Positions 50,571-61,500 are shown, counted from the first letter of the stretch. The stretch: 64,000 nucleotides of DNA from Streptomyces sp. TSRI0281 (GCF_001905125.1 NZ_LWLE01000012.1:376759-440758); one strand, 5' to 3'. Numbers and translations are program-made. Notes: generated by a model not told the origin, from the letters alone.

Positions 50571-51119
50571 ATGTCCGACCCCGTTCGCCGGCACCCGTAT
50601 CCGGACACCTCTCGCCCCGACGAAGCACCTGCGCCGCACCCGCTGCTCGCGCCGCTGATCGGATTCCTGGGCACCTGGACCGGCCGGGGCCGCGGCGAGT
50701 ACCCGACGCTCGCCGAGAAGTTCGCTTACGCGCAGGAGGTCACGTTCAGCCACGACGGGCGGCCCTTCCTCCGCTACGAGGCGCGAGCCTGGCTGATCGA
50801 CGCGGACGGCACCCCGCTGCGGCCCTCGGCCCGTGAGAGCGGCTGGTGGCGTATGCAGCCCGACGGGCGGGTGGAGGCATTGATCACCCAGCCCACCGGT
50901 ATCGCGGAGATCTCGGTCGGCCGGGCGGACGACGGCGCCCTCGACCTCACCACCCAACAGGTCGCTCTCGCTCCGACCGCCAAGGAGGTCGACGCCACCC
51001 GCCGCCGCTACACCCTGACCGACGAGAACACGCTCACCTTCGTCCACGATCTCGCCGCGGTCGGTCAGCCCCTCCAGCACCACCTCTCGGCCCGGCTCCG
51101 ACGCGAGGGCAGCGGCTGA
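50571..51119 (+). CDS. Nitrobindin-like heme-binding beta-barrel protein
   Basis: A 182-residue protein of the FABP-like/nitrobindin family: LIGFLGTWTGRGRGEYPT near residue 30, GWWRMQPDGRVEALITQPTG in the middle, and HHLSARLRRE at the end, where the histidine would coordinate heme. Known relatives bind ferric heme and react with nitric oxide or peroxynitrite. ATG 50571. Confidence 0.88.
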   Translation: MSDPVRRHPYPDTSRPDEAPAPHPLLAPLIGFLGTWTGRGRGEYPTLAEKFAYAQEVTFSHDGRPFLRYEARAWLIDADGTPLRPSARESGWWRMQPDGRVEALITQPTGIAEISVGRADDGALDLTTQQVALAPTAKEVDATRRRYTLTDENTLTFVHDLAAVGQPLQHHLSARLRREGSG

Positions 51120-51247
51120 GGGCCGCACCCCTACCCGGCGCCGTGCCGGCTGTCGCGTCCTGGACACGGCGGGGAGGGGACCGTGTCGTATCAGCCGGAA
51201 GCCGGGTCGGCCGGAGTGGGCGGTCGCACCCTGGGTATCCGGAAAAT

Positions 51248-51649
51248 ATGACTGTCGAAAAGACGAGTGTCCTGGTTCTGGACTGTGCCGAACCCCTGGA
51301 ACTGGCCGAGTTCTATTCCGGCCTACTCAGCGCGGAGACCCGCATCGGGAGCGATCCCGACTTCGTGGAAGTGGTCGGGAACAACGGCGTGCATCTCGCC
51401 GTCCGCCGCGACCACGGCTATGCGCCGCCGAGCTGGCCACGCCCGGAGGACGCCCAACAGGCCCATCTGCGCATCCTGGTGGGCCGGGGCGACATGGATG
51501 AAGCGGAGCGCGAGGCGATCGGTCTGGGCGCCAGGCCGGTCGACACGAAGGACAACGGCGGCCCGCGCGATGTCAGGGTCTACACGGACCCCGCCGGGCA
51601 CTCGTTCTCCCTCGCCGTGTACCCGGTCTCCCTGTCCTCGCACACCTGA
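51248..51649 (+). CDS. VOC-family (glyoxalase-like) protein
   Basis: A 133-residue protein with the paired beta-alpha-beta-beta-beta pattern: VLVLDCAEPLELAEFYSGLL at the start, HLAVRRDHGYAPPSWP in the middle and VYTDPAGHSFSLAVYP at the end. Typical of small Streptomyces glyoxalase-superfamily proteins of unknown substrate. Convergent with the SARP gene. Confidence 0.88.
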   Translation: MTVEKTSVLVLDCAEPLELAEFYSGLLSAETRIGSDPDFVEVVGNNGVHLAVRRDHGYAPPSWPRPEDAQQAHLRILVGRGDMDEAEREAIGLGARPVDTKDNGGPRDVRVYTDPAGHSFSLAVYPVSLSSHT

Positions 51650-51748
51650 GGGACAGCGCGTCGACGCCGTGGAGACACTGGGCACGGTCCGTCGGAGGCA
51701 ATCGCCTGCTCCATGCGTGACGGCCGGTCGGGCAGCACTGGGCGCAGC

Positions 51749-54700
51749 TCACTCCGGTAATAACCGTTCGGTCGTGTCCTTGCCCAGGAGCTCGTGGAGC
51801 AGGCGCGTCGCGGGCAGGGCGGAGTGGAGGTACACGTACTCGCTGCGGTGCTCGATGACAGCGACCATGGTGCGCAGGGTGTCCACCGCGTCCTCCCGTT
51901 GTCCGGCGTGGTGCTGGGCCTGGGCCAGCAGTCCCAGGTGGAGCGGCAGGCGTATGTGTGTCCGGGACAGTCGCAGCTCCGCCAGCGAGTTCCTCATCTC
52001 GGGGATCCCCTCCCGATGGCCGACGTGCGTGAGGGCCCAGCCCAGCGGGATGTGAAGCATCGCCTTCCAGTAGTACAGCCCGTGTTCGACGGCCAGCCCG
52101 ATGCCCTCGGTGCCCGAGGACCGTGCCGTCTCCACATCCCCCTCCCAGGCGGCCACGATCGCGTCGGCGTACAGGGCCTCGATCCGGTCCCACGGCCTGC
52201 TCTCGTACCGAGTCAGCCGCAACAGCCGCCGACGCTGCTCGGTGGCCGCCGCGCGGTCGTTCAGCAACCAGCGGGCGAACACGTCATAGCAACGGAAGTA
52301 GACACGTGGGTCGGACCGGTACGTTCCCTCCGGCAGCCTGCCCTCGCGCGCGAGCCGATCGGCGAGCTCGACGCCGTGCTCCAGTTCCTTGAGCGCGTCG
52401 GGCAGGAGGCCGCGGACGAAGAGCGCCGCACCCTCGCCGTACGCCGCGCCGAGCCGGGCGGTCGGGCCGTCGGTGCGCTCGGCGATGTTCCGCAGCAGGA
52501 TGGACAGTTGCCTCGACTCGTCGTAGCGCCCGCGGACGAGAAGCGACACACCCAGCATCGACAGGACCGCCGGGTCGTCGGAGGTCTGGGGGGTGGTGTG
52601 CAGGCCGTGTCCCCGGGTGACCTCCGCCTCGGCCTCGACGTCGCCGAATCCGCGCACCTGGCCCAGCAGATGGCCCAGTTCCAGATGGAGCCGCTGCTCC
52701 AGGTCGCGGGCGGACGGGTCGTCGGGCAGTGAGCCCGCCATCACGAGCGCGCGGCGCAGCCACGTCTCGCGTTCCTCGGAGGCCAGGCGCACTTCCGCGT
52801 TCTCGGCCGCGCGCAGCAGCCAGGGCAGCACCCGCGCCGGGGGCATGGCGTTCTTGGCGCGCCAGGCGTGATGGGCGACGCGGTCGATCTCCTCCGGCTC
52901 GCTGTCCTCACGTACGTGCGGGGACAGGGCATCGGCATACCGGGCGTGCAGCCGCCGGCGCTCCTCCTCCGTCAGCTCGCTGGTGAGCACCTCCTGAGCC
53001 TGTGGCGGGGCGAGATGGAGCCGTCCGGGGCGGTGCCGGTCCGGGGCGAGCAGCCCGTACCGGACCGCCGACTCCACGATGGCGATGGCCGAATTGGTGC
53101 CGGTGGCACGGCACAGCGGATCCAGTTCGATATCGGGTGCGACGACCGCGCACAGCCGCAGGAGCCGTACGACCGGTTCCGGCAGCATGGCGAATTCCTG
53201 GCGGAGCACCTTGCGCGCGCACGTCACGATGAGGCCGAGGAGCTCGTCGACGGCGCCGGGATCGCGCAGGTCCCTCGCGTCGCAGAGCAGGGAGAGCATC
53301 TGCAGGACGAAGTAGGGACTGCCCGTGCTCTGGCGGTGCAGCGCGTCGACGACCCGCTCGTCGACGCCGGGCCCGGCGTGCGCGTCGACAAGGGTGGCGA
53401 TGTCCGACCGGGTCAGTCCGGCCAGTCGAAGGATCTCCGTGTGGGGACCCTTGAGCACCTCGGTCATCACGCGGAACCGCGAGGCGTCGGGCCATGCCTC
53501 CAGGTCCCAGCCGGTCAGGACGATGCTGAGGGAATGGCCCTGGCGGCGCGTGGTCAGCAGGCGAAGCAGGTCCAGGGAGACGGTGTCCGCCCAGTGCACG
53601 TCCTCCAGAAGCAGCACCAGCGGCCTCTGGGCGGCCAGGGCGAGCAGGACTTCGCAGAGCGCGTCGTGGGTCCGGAAGGGGCCCTGGGAACCGCCCGGCT
53701 CGGCCTCCTCCCTGTCGCCCGGACCGGTCTGCCATCCGGGCAGCAGCGGGGAGAGCAGCGAGCCGAAGGGTGCCGCGGCGGCGCGGAAGGCATCGGGCCG
53801 TGCCGCCGACAGCCGACGCAGCACCTGGGTCCACAGCCAGTACGGCGGGACTCCCTCACCGGAGAAGCAGCCGCTCCGGATCGTTTCGATGTCCCCGTCC
53901 ATGTTCTGCAGGCGCTGGACGAGCTCCATCACCAGATGGGTCTTGCCGAGCCCGGAGGAGCCGAACACACAGGCGAGGTGTCCACGACCGGCCGCCGCTC
54001 CGGCCGTTGCGGCGACCAGGCGCCTCAGCTCCCGTTCCCGGCCGGTCAAGGGCGGTGGTGTCACCGGTTCACCGAGGGTGAGTCCGGTGGCGAGGGACCG
54101 GACCTGTGCCGTACGCCCCGGCCCCTTCGGCTTCTCCGTACCGCACAGGGCCGTTTCCCCGGCCGCCGGAGTCACCGCGGCCACACCCTCGGCTTCGACG
54201 GACATCCCGGTCCGGACGGGCCGGGTGAACTCGGTGGTCCTGGACGGCAGCTCGACGTTCGGCACGGTGTGGGGGCGTTGGTCGCCGAGTTCCTGTCGGA
54301 GGAGAGCGGTGTGGAGCCGCTGGAGTTCGGCGGTCGTGTCCACGCCGTACTCCTCGACCAGATAGCTCCGCGTCCATTCGTACACCTCCAGCGCTTCGGC
54401 CTGACGGCCCGACCGGAACAACGCGGTCATCAGATGGCCGACCAGGCGTTCCCGCGTCGGATGCTGACGCACCTCGCGCTCCAGTTCGGTCACCACCTCG
54501 GCGGTCCTCCCCAGTTCGAGTCCGGCCTCGGCGGATGCCTCCAGGGCCGTGAGCCGGACCTGCTCCAGCCGTGTGCACTCGTCCGCGAGCGGCCGGTGGG
54601 TGACGAATTCGGCGTACGGGGAGCCGCGCCACAGGGCGAGCGCCCGGGTGAGCCGGTCCCGGGCGGCGGCGGGATCCTGGCGGGCGAGGAACCGGCGCCC

Positions 54701-55108
54701 GGTGGAGAAGAGGTGCTCGAACTGGTGGACGTCCACCTGCTCCGGGGACAGCTGAAGGACGTATCCGGGGGCCCGGTGGCGCAGTACCGCCGTCCTGCCG
54801 GGGCCGGCCGCGGGGGCCAGCGCCCGGCGCAGGTGGGAGATATGGCTCTGCAGCGTGGCGACGGCCCGCTGCGGCGGATCGTCCCGCCAGAGTTCCTCGA
54901 CGAGAACCGTGGTGGGGACGACCCTGCCCAGCCGTATCAGCAGGAGCGCCAGGAGCGCCCGGCGACGGGGGGGACCCAGGGACACGTCATGCCCCCCGAA
55001 CTGGGCCGACATGGGCCCCAGGACCTGCAGCACCGGTCCGGAGGGGGCGGGCGACTGGGGAGGCTGAGCTGCGCTCTGAGCCTGGCGTACAGACATATTC
55101 GGCCCCAT
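51749..55108 (-). CDS. Large SARP-type regulator (OmpR-like HTH, BTAD, AAA ATPase, TPR)
   Basis: A 1119-residue regulator. Domains: winged HTH (about 28-120; LGPPRRRALLALLLIRLGRV, LQSHISHLRRAL), bacterial transcriptional activator domain (about 125-275; VDVHQFEHLFSTGRRFLARQ), ATPase (about 370-700; Walker A GSSGLGKTH near 380, Walker B LVLLLEDVHWAD near 500) and a TPR-like C-terminal part. Start ATG 55108 or 55096. It is divergent from the trans-AT PKS genes and is their likely activator. The last codons read C-G-G-T-T-A-T-T-A-C-C-G: two consecutive TTA leucine codons (51758-51763), rare in Streptomyces and bldA-dependent. Confidence 0.92.
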   Translation of the reverse strand: MGPNMSVRQAQSAAQPPQSPAPSGPVLQVLGPMSAQFGGHDVSLGPPRRRALLALLLIRLGRVVPTTVLVEELWRDDPPQRAVATLQSHISHLRRALAPAAGPGRTAVLRHRAPGYVLQLSPEQVDVHQFEHLFSTGRRFLARQDPAAARDRLTRALALWRGSPYAEFVTHRPLADECTRLEQVRLTALEASAEAGLELGRTAEVVTELEREVRQHPTRERLVGHLMTALFRSGRQAEALEVYEWTRSYLVEEYGVDTTAELQRLHTALLRQELGDQRPHTVPNVELPSRTTEFTRPVRTGMSVEAEGVAAVTPAAGETALCGTEKPKGPGRTAQVRSLATGLTLGEPVTPPPLTGRERELRRLVAATAGAAAGRGHLACVFGSSGLGKTHLVMELVQRLQNMDGDIETIRSGCFSGEGVPPYWLWTQVLRRLSAARPDAFRAAAAPFGSLLSPLLPGWQTGPGDREEAEPGGSQGPFRTHDALCEVLLALAAQRPLVLLLEDVHWADTVSLDLLRLLTTRRQGHSLSIVLTGWDLEAWPDASRFRVMTEVLKGPHTEILRLAGLTRSDIATLVDAHAGPGVDERVVDALHRQSTGSPYFVLQMLSLLCDARDLRDPGAVDELLGLIVTCARKVLRQEFAMLPEPVVRLLRLCAVVAPDIELDPLCRATGTNSAIAIVESAVRYGLLAPDRHRPGRLHLAPPQAQEVLTSELTEEERRRLHARYADALSPHVREDSEPEEIDRVAHHAWRAKNAMPPARVLPWLLRAAENAEVRLASEERETWLRRALVMAGSLPDDPSARDLEQRLHLELGHLLGQVRGFGDVEAEAEVTRGHGLHTTPQTSDDPAVLSMLGVSLLVRGRYDESRQLSILLRNIAERTDGPTARLGAAYGEGAALFVRGLLPDALKELEHGVELADRLAREGRLPEGTYRSDPRVYFRCYDVFARWLLNDRAAATEQRRRLLRLTRYESRPWDRIEALYADAIVAAWEGDVETARSSGTEGIGLAVEHGLYYWKAMLHIPLGWALTHVGHREGIPEMRNSLAELRLSRTHIRLPLHLGLLAQAQHHAGQREDAVDTLRTMVAVIEHRSEYVYLHSALPATRLLHELLGKDTTERLLPE

Positions 55109-55397
55109 TCGTTCTCACGCTTGAGACTTCTCCGGCGAATTAATCCTAGATCAGCGGATGTTCGTCCAATGATTCAGTGCCGATGAATGGCCAATAAACG
55201 ATCACCGAATTGGCAAAGTGGTTCCTGTGTATACCGGGGGAACCGGCAAGCGGATGGCAAGGATCCCGACAAGGGGCCGAGTCGGTGGATCAGCATTCCG
55301 GCCAGCACGCCGCAAGGGGGGTGGCACAGCATGTGCGGAACCGACATCGCCGGGTGGCCGTGTGCCCGCCACCGGCGCAGACCCTGGAGGCATCACG
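55109..55397. promoter_or_regulatory. Divergent promoter region between SARP and trans-AT PKS genes
   Basis: A 289-base region without a gene. 55130-55230 is A/T-rich for this genome and contains repeated short elements of the kind CCGATGAATGGCC and CCGAATTGGC that could be regulator half-sites, though spacing is not diagnostic. GGAGG at 55386-55390 decides the GTG at 55398. Confidence 0.45.
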
Positions 55398-56273
55398 GTG
55401 TTTGCGATTCTCTTCCCTGGGCAAGGGGCGCAGTTCCGGGGCATGGGTGCAGATGTTTTCGGCCGCTATCCAGGCATCTCGCGATACGCCTGCGATCTCC
55501 TGGGGTACGACCTGGTCGCGCGCTGCCGCGACAATCAGGACGACGTGCTCGCGCGAACGGAGTGCACGCAGCCGGCCCTCTTCACCGTCAACGCGCTGCA
55601 TACGTTCGAGCGTGAGCGTCGCGAGGACCGGCGTGCCGACTGCTACCTCGGGCACAGCCTCGGGGAGTACAACGCGCTCCTGGCGGCCGGGGTCTTCGAC
55701 TTCGAGACAGGTCTCCGGCTCGTCAAGAAGCGCGGCGAGCTCATGGCCGAGGCGTCGGGCGGCGGGATGACCGCGGTCATGGACACCCCGGCTCCGCGCC
55801 TGCTCGACATGTTGAGGGCGGACGGCGTCGAGGGCGTGGATCTCGCGGCCTTCAACACCGACGCCCAGGTCGTGATCGCCGGCAGCGACGGCGCCCTGCG
55901 TGCCGCCCACGCCTCGCTCAAGGAGCGGGGGATCCGCTTCGCCGCGCTACGGGTCAGCGCCGCTTTCCACTCCCGCCACATGGAACCGGTGCGCGCCGAA
56001 TTCGAGAGATTCCTCGACGGGTTCACGTTCGCGGAGCCCGGAACGACCGTGATCTCCAATGTGAGCGGACGTCCCTACGAGCGGGGCACGATCCCGGAGT
56101 TGCTGAGCAGGCAGCTCGTCGAACCGGTCCTGTGGGCCGACAGCATTCGCTATCTCCTTTCTCTCGACGCCGGGCTGGAGTGCGAGGAGGTAGGCGGTCA
56201 CTCCCTTCTCCGCATGGTGAAGAGTCTTACAAGGACCGATGCCCATAAAACTCTCATGAAAAGCGGGGTGTGA
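55398..56273 (+). CDS. Free-standing malonyl acyltransferase (trans-AT)
   Basis: A 291-residue acyltransferase with N-terminal ILFPGQGAQFRGMG, active-site serine in GHSLGEYNALLAAG (Ser87), QVVIAGSDG, and the late histidine in SAAFHSRHMEPV. Size and motifs fit discrete ATs (PedD/LtmA/MgsA-like) that load malonyl units onto AT-less PKS modules in trans, as required by the PKS downstream. GTG 55398, GGAGG 7 bases upstream. Three bases separate it from the ACP gene. Confidence 0.9.
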   Translation: MFAILFPGQGAQFRGMGADVFGRYPGISRYACDLLGYDLVARCRDNQDDVLARTECTQPALFTVNALHTFERERREDRRADCYLGHSLGEYNALLAAGVFDFETGLRLVKKRGELMAEASGGGMTAVMDTPAPRLLDMLRADGVEGVDLAAFNTDAQVVIAGSDGALRAAHASLKERGIRFAALRVSAAFHSRHMEPVRAEFERFLDGFTFAEPGTTVISNVSGRPYERGTIPELLSRQLVEPVLWADSIRYLLSLDAGLECEEVGGHSLLRMVKSLTRTDAHKTLMKSGV

Positions 56274-56276
56274 GAC

Positions 56277-56534
56277 ATGGACCGAACGCGGCACATACAG
56301 AAGCTCATCGAGGATCAATTCCTTGTGGAGTTCGACGGCGAACTGACGGCCGAGAGCGATCTGTTCAAGGCCGGGGTGATGGATTCCTTCGGATACATCC
56401 AGCTCCTGAGCTCCCTCGAACAGGACTTCTCGCTGAAGCTGACGGACGAGGAATTCCTCACGAACGTCTTCACCTCACTGGCAGCCATCGACGCCTTCAT
56501 CGCGAAGAAACTTGCCGAGCGCGACGACCACTGA
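56277..56534 (+). CDS. Free-standing acyl carrier protein
   Basis: An 85-residue carrier protein. The phosphopantetheine serine lies in VMDSFGYIQLLSSLE (Ser37). Helices and length fit a discrete ACP. Lying between the AT and the amidotransferase, it probably carries the malonyl group that becomes malonamyl, the starter of glutarimide polyketides (inference from iso-migrastatin/lactimidomycin pathways). Confidence 0.88.
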   Translation: MDRTRHIQKLIEDQFLVEFDGELTAESDLFKAGVMDSFGYIQLLSSLEQDFSLKLTDEEFLTNVFTSLAAIDAFIAKKLAERDDH

Positions 56535-56549
56535 AGCAAGGAGACCCGC

Positions 56550-58595
56550 ATGTGCGGAATAGCAGGCTTCCTCTCGCCCTCGCTCGACGCCGGAGCCATG
56601 CCCGAGGTCATGGCCTCGATGCTGTCGCTCATCCGCCACCGCGGGCCGGACGAGGCGGGCTATTACCTGGACGACGGCGTCGCCATGGGCACGGCCCGTC
56701 TGTCGATCGTCGACCTCCCCAACGGCGCACAGCCGATGGCGGACCCGACGGAACGCTACTGGATCTGCTTCAACGGCGAGTTGTACAACCATGTCGAACT
56801 CCGCGAGGAGCTGCGAGGTCTCGGCCGCCGGTTCCGTACGCGTTCGGACACCGAGGTCGTCCTGCAGGCGTGGGCCCAGTGGGGGCTCGCCTGCCTGCCC
56901 CGCTTCAACGGCGCCTTCGCGGTCGCGATCCGGGACGTGCAGTCGGGCGAGCTCTTCCTGGCGCGTGACAGATACGGCAAACGCCCGCTCTTCTACGTCG
57001 ACCGCGAGGGGAGCGGCGCCCGGGGAGACCGGGGCGGGGAATTCCTCTTCGCCTCCGAGATGAAGGCGTTCCAGGCGTTCCCGGGGTTCCGATTCGAGCT
57101 CGACCCCCGCGAACTGGCCTCCACCTTCGCGGTGTGGACGCCATTGCCCGACCGGACACCCTTCCAGCACATCCGCCAGCTCCCCATGGGCAGCTGCCTG
57201 ACCGTCCGCGGCGGGCGGACGGTGCTGCACGACTACGCCGAACTCGAACTCGACGTATCACCGTTCACGGGTACCGAACGCGATGCGGCCGCATTCGTTC
57301 GCGAGACCCTCCGCGAGAGCGTCGAGATGCGGCTGAGGAGCGATGTCGAGGTCGGCGTCTACCTGAGCGGCGGCCTCGATTCCTCCATTGTGACCAAGCT
57401 GACGACGGAGCTCTCCTCGCACGAGGTCCGGACGTTCTCGGTGGAGTTCGACGAGGCGGCATTCGACGAGTCGAGCAGCCAGCAGGTCGTTGCCTCGCAT
57501 CTGGGGACGCGCCACTCGTCCATCGCGGTGTCGAGCGCCGATATCGCCGCGAACTTCCCGTCCGCCGTGTATCACGCGGAAGTTCCCGCATTCCGGGCGG
57601 CGTTCGTGCCCATGTATCTGCTGTCCCGGCACGCCCGGGACGCCGGAATCAAGGTGATCCTCAGCGGCGAAGGTGCCGACGAGGCGTTCCTCGGATACTC
57701 GCTCTTCCGCGAGACACTCCTGCGCGCTTCATGGAACGATCTGTCGGACGACGAGCGGATGACCGGGCTCAGCAGTCTCCACCCCGAGCTGAGCCACTTC
57801 GGTCCCGCGAACCGGGCGCGGCTCAAGGGTCTCTTCGAGCAGTTCGCCGTCGAACGGCTGCCGGGGCTCTTCTCGCACGAACTCCGCTACCAGAACGGCC
57901 GGTTCGCCGCGCGTCTGCTGAAACAGCGTGACGATCCGTTCGCGGACATTCTGGCGCTCACGGACGCGACACCCGGCTATGCCGCCCTGAGCCCGGTCCG
58001 CAAGGCGCAGTGGCTCGAATACAAAACCCTTCTTCCCGGCTATCTCCTCTCGACCCAGGGGGAGCGTATGAGCCTTGCGCACGGGGTCGAGAACCGCTGC
58101 CCGTTCCTCGATCCCGCCGTCGTCCGCGCGGCGGCGTCCATCAACCTGCGATTCGACGACGGTTTCGAGGAGAAGGCCATTCTCAAGAAGGCGTTCTGGG
58201 GCGAGTTGCCGGAATCGAGCCTCACCCGGCGGAAGCAGCCGTACCGCGCGCCCGGCGCGACCGTGTTCAAGGAGCAGCGGCCCGAGTATCTGGACCTGCT
58301 GCTCTCGGACACGGAGTTGAAGAAGATCGACTGCATCGACCCCGTGTTCGCACGGAAGCTCGTCACCAAGATCATGGCCACGCCCCAGGGGGAGATCAGC
58401 ACGAAGGAGGACCAGGCCTTCGTCTACCTGCTCTCGACCGCGGTCCTCAACCAGCAGTTCGTGCTCGGGCAGGGACTGCCCGAGCACGCTTTCCCGGAGG
58501 ACGGTTTCACGGTGAGAACGATCGTCGACCATCGCACATCCCGGCGATCGACGTCAGCAGACCAAGCCTTCCCCCCTGCAGGAGGACTCCGATGA
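56550..58595 (+). CDS. Asparagine-synthase-like amidotransferase of the polyketide cluster
   Basis: A 681-residue class II amidotransferase. N-terminal nucleophile Cys2 (MCGIAGF), glutaminase residues in RHRGPDEAGYY and FNGELYNH, and the synthetase PP-loop VYLSGGLDSSI (near residue 271). Homologues in glutarimide clusters convert malonyl-ACP to malonamyl-ACP with glutamine nitrogen. The last bases overlap the start of the PKS (ATGA). A housekeeping asparagine synthase would not be expected in this position. Confidence 0.88.
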   Translation: MCGIAGFLSPSLDAGAMPEVMASMLSLIRHRGPDEAGYYLDDGVAMGTARLSIVDLPNGAQPMADPTERYWICFNGELYNHVELREELRGLGRRFRTRSDTEVVLQAWAQWGLACLPRFNGAFAVAIRDVQSGELFLARDRYGKRPLFYVDREGSGARGDRGGEFLFASEMKAFQAFPGFRFELDPRELASTFAVWTPLPDRTPFQHIRQLPMGSCLTVRGGRTVLHDYAELELDVSPFTGTERDAAAFVRETLRESVEMRLRSDVEVGVYLSGGLDSSIVTKLTTELSSHEVRTFSVEFDEAAFDESSSQQVVASHLGTRHSSIAVSSADIAANFPSAVYHAEVPAFRAAFVPMYLLSRHARDAGIKVILSGEGADEAFLGYSLFRETLLRASWNDLSDDERMTGLSSLHPELSHFGPANRARLKGLFEQFAVERLPGLFSHELRYQNGRFAARLLKQRDDPFADILALTDATPGYAALSPVRKAQWLEYKTLLPGYLLSTQGERMSLAHGVENRCPFLDPAVVRAAASINLRFDDGFEEKAILKKAFWGELPESSLTRRKQPYRAPGATVFKEQRPEYLDLLLSDTELKKIDCIDPVFARKLVTKIMATPQGEISTKEDQAFVYLLSTAVLNQQFVLGQGLPEHAFPEDGFTVRTIVDHRTSRRSTSADQAFPPAGGLR

Positions 58596-61500
58596 GTACG
58601 GTCGAACCGACGCCCGCGACCGATGATGTCGCGATCATCGGGCTCGCCCTGCGATTCCCCGGTGCCGACACACTGGAGGAACTCAGCGGGCATCTCATCG
58701 CGGGCCGTTCGCTCATCTCGGAGGTCCCGGCCGAGCGCTGGTCCAAGGAGACGTACTTCGGGGATCCGAAGCGCGGGGCCCAGAAGACGAACAGTATCTG
58801 GGGCGGTTTTATCGAGCACGCGGACTGCTTCGACGCCGATTTCTTCACTATCTCGCCGCGCGAGGCGGAGAGCATGGATCCGCAGCAGCGGATGACGCTC
58901 GAACTCGCCTGGCGGGCCATCGAGAACGCGGGCTACGCGGCGAGTGCACTCGCGGGCACGGAGACGGGCGTCTTCATGGGGGTCTGTCACGCGGACTACG
59001 CGGAAATGATGGAGCGTGAAGGGGCCAGAACCGACGTCTATTTTCCCACCGGCACGGCCTACTCGATCATCGCGAACCGCGTTTCCTACCATTTCGATTT
59101 CCAGGGCCCGAGCATCACGAACGACACGGCATGTTCGAGTTCGCTCGTGTCCGTGTACGAGGCGGTCCGTGCGCTGAGCAACGGCGAGTGCGGTCTCGCG
59201 CTGGCCGGCGGGGTCAACCTGATCTGGTCGCCGAAGCACTTCGTCGCCTTCAGCCAGGCGAGCATGCTGTCCCGCACCGGCCGCGCGAGCGCCTTCGACG
59301 AGAGCGCCGACGGCTACGTGCGCGGTGAAGGTGGCGCGATCCTTCTTCTGAAGCCTCTCGCACAGGCCGTCGCGGACGGTGATCCCATCCAGGCGGTCAT
59401 CAAGGGGGTCGCCACGAATCACGGCGGCCGGACGAATTCCCTCACGGTCACCAATCCGACAGCACAGGCGAATCTGATCGAGCGGCTCTACACCCGCGCC
59501 GGAATCCGCCCCGAGACCGTGACGTACATCGAAGCGCACGGCCCGGGAACGCCCGTGGGTGATCCGATCGAGATCATGGCTCTGAAGCGGGCCTTCCGTA
59601 ACCTGCACGCGGCACAGGGCACCGTCGCCCAGCCGTCGAGCTGCGGGATCGGCTCGGTCAAGACCAATATCGGGCATCTGGAAGGGGCCGCAGGAGTTGC
59701 CGGCATCGCCAAGGTGATCGGCTCCCTGGCGCATCGGACGCTGCCCGCGACCGTCAACTTCCAGAATCAGAACAAGCTCATCAGGCTCGACGACAGTCCC
59801 TTCCACGTCATCCGCGACACCCAGCCCTGGGCCGCACCGTCCACCGGGAAGGACGGAGAGGCACTGCCGCGCCGCGCCGGGGTGAGTTCGTTCGGATTCG
59901 GCGGCACCAACGCGCATGTCGTGCTTGAGGAACACCTCGCCGACGACGGCACGCGGGACGAGCCCGTCCGGGGCGCGCAGCTCGTGCCGCTCTCGGCGAA
60001 GACGCCGGAACGGCTGCGCGCGGTCGTGGGCAACCTGCTCTCCCATCTGCGGGAACAGCCCTCGCAGGCGCTCGCCGACATCGCGTACACCCTGCGGTCC
60101 GGCCGCGAACCGATGCCCGCGCGGGTCGCGTTCGTCGTTGCCGACCGGGCCGAACTCGACGCCGCACTCCAGGCGTTCATGGACGGCACGCGCGCCGAGG
60201 GAGAAGTCCACCTGGGCGGCACGGTGGCCGCCGCCGACGAGGGAATCACCGAGCTGAAGAGGACGGGGGCGCTCTGGGCCGGGGGCGGAGAGGTGGACTG
60301 GGCGGAGCGGCCCGGTGCCGGCACCGCAGCGGCACGTCCACGGCGTGTGTGCCTGCCCGGCTACCCCTTCGCCCGTGAGCGGCATTGGTTCAGGACTCCG
60401 CCGAAGGATGTCGCGGCAGCGACGGCGCCACCGGCGGCGATCCGAAGCGCGGTGCACCACCCGCTCGTTCACGCCGACACCTCCGATGCCTCAGGGCCCG
60501 CAGGACGGCGCTACAGCTCGACATTCACCGGGGAGGAACCGTTCCTCGCCTCGCATGTGGTGCGCGGCACCCGTGTCCTGCCCGCGGCCGCCCACGTGGA
60601 GATGGTCCGTGCCGCGGTGGCGCGTGCGGTGGGGCGCGATGCCGAGGAGCCCGCGGTCATCCGGCTCCGCAACGTCGCCTGGCCGCGCCCGCTCGTCGTG
60701 GAGGACTCACCGGTCGACGTCAGTGTGGGGCTCACCCCGCAGGGCAGCGGCGCCATCGCGTTCGAGGTCTCCACCGGCACGGCCACGACCGTGGTGCACA
60801 GCTCCGGCCTCGTCGAGATCGGCGCTCCCGAGCAGCCGGAGCGGCTCGACCTCGACACGCTGCTGGCGGCCTGCCCCGGGGAGCGCGGCCCGGCGGAGGT
60901 GTACGCGGCGTTCCACGCGCGGGGGCTGGAGTACGGACCGGCCATGCGCGGGCTGAAGGAGCTCCGGGTGGGTGCGCGGGAACTGCTCGCGCGCATCGCG
61001 GAGCCGGGCGCCGGACAGGCCGAGGACGCCGGGCAGGCCGACGCCGCGCAGGCCGACGCCGCGCAGGCCGAGGGCGCCGGCCGGGCCGGGGACGTCCGCC
61101 GGGCCGAGGGCGCCGGTTTCGTCGTGCCTCCCAGCGTGCTGGACGCGGCGCTCCAGTCCTCGCTCGTGCTTCTGGCGGAGACCTCGCGTGAGCCCTCCGA
61201 CAGCCCTGCCCTGCCGTTCGCCTTCGAGGAACTCACGGTCCACGGCCCCTGCGCACCCGAGACATGGGCGTGGGTGCGGCGCCGTGAAGGGCACAGCGCG
61301 CTCGCCATGTTCGACATCGACCTCTGCGACGGCGAGGGCATCGTGAGCGTCAGCCTGCGCGGGCTGGTCCAGCGGACGGACCCGGCGAAACCCGGTCGCG
61401 GACCCGGGGCGGACATCGTCACCGCCACTGTTCAGTGGGTGCCGACGCCGCTTGGCACGCACGAGGGCGAGGCAGCCGCCTTCCCTGCGGTACGCGGGTA

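Noticed and set aside
52868..55186. 772-residue plus-strand frame opposite the SARP gene
   Set aside because: Shadow rich in Q/G/H; the SARP on the minus strand accounts for all coding signal.
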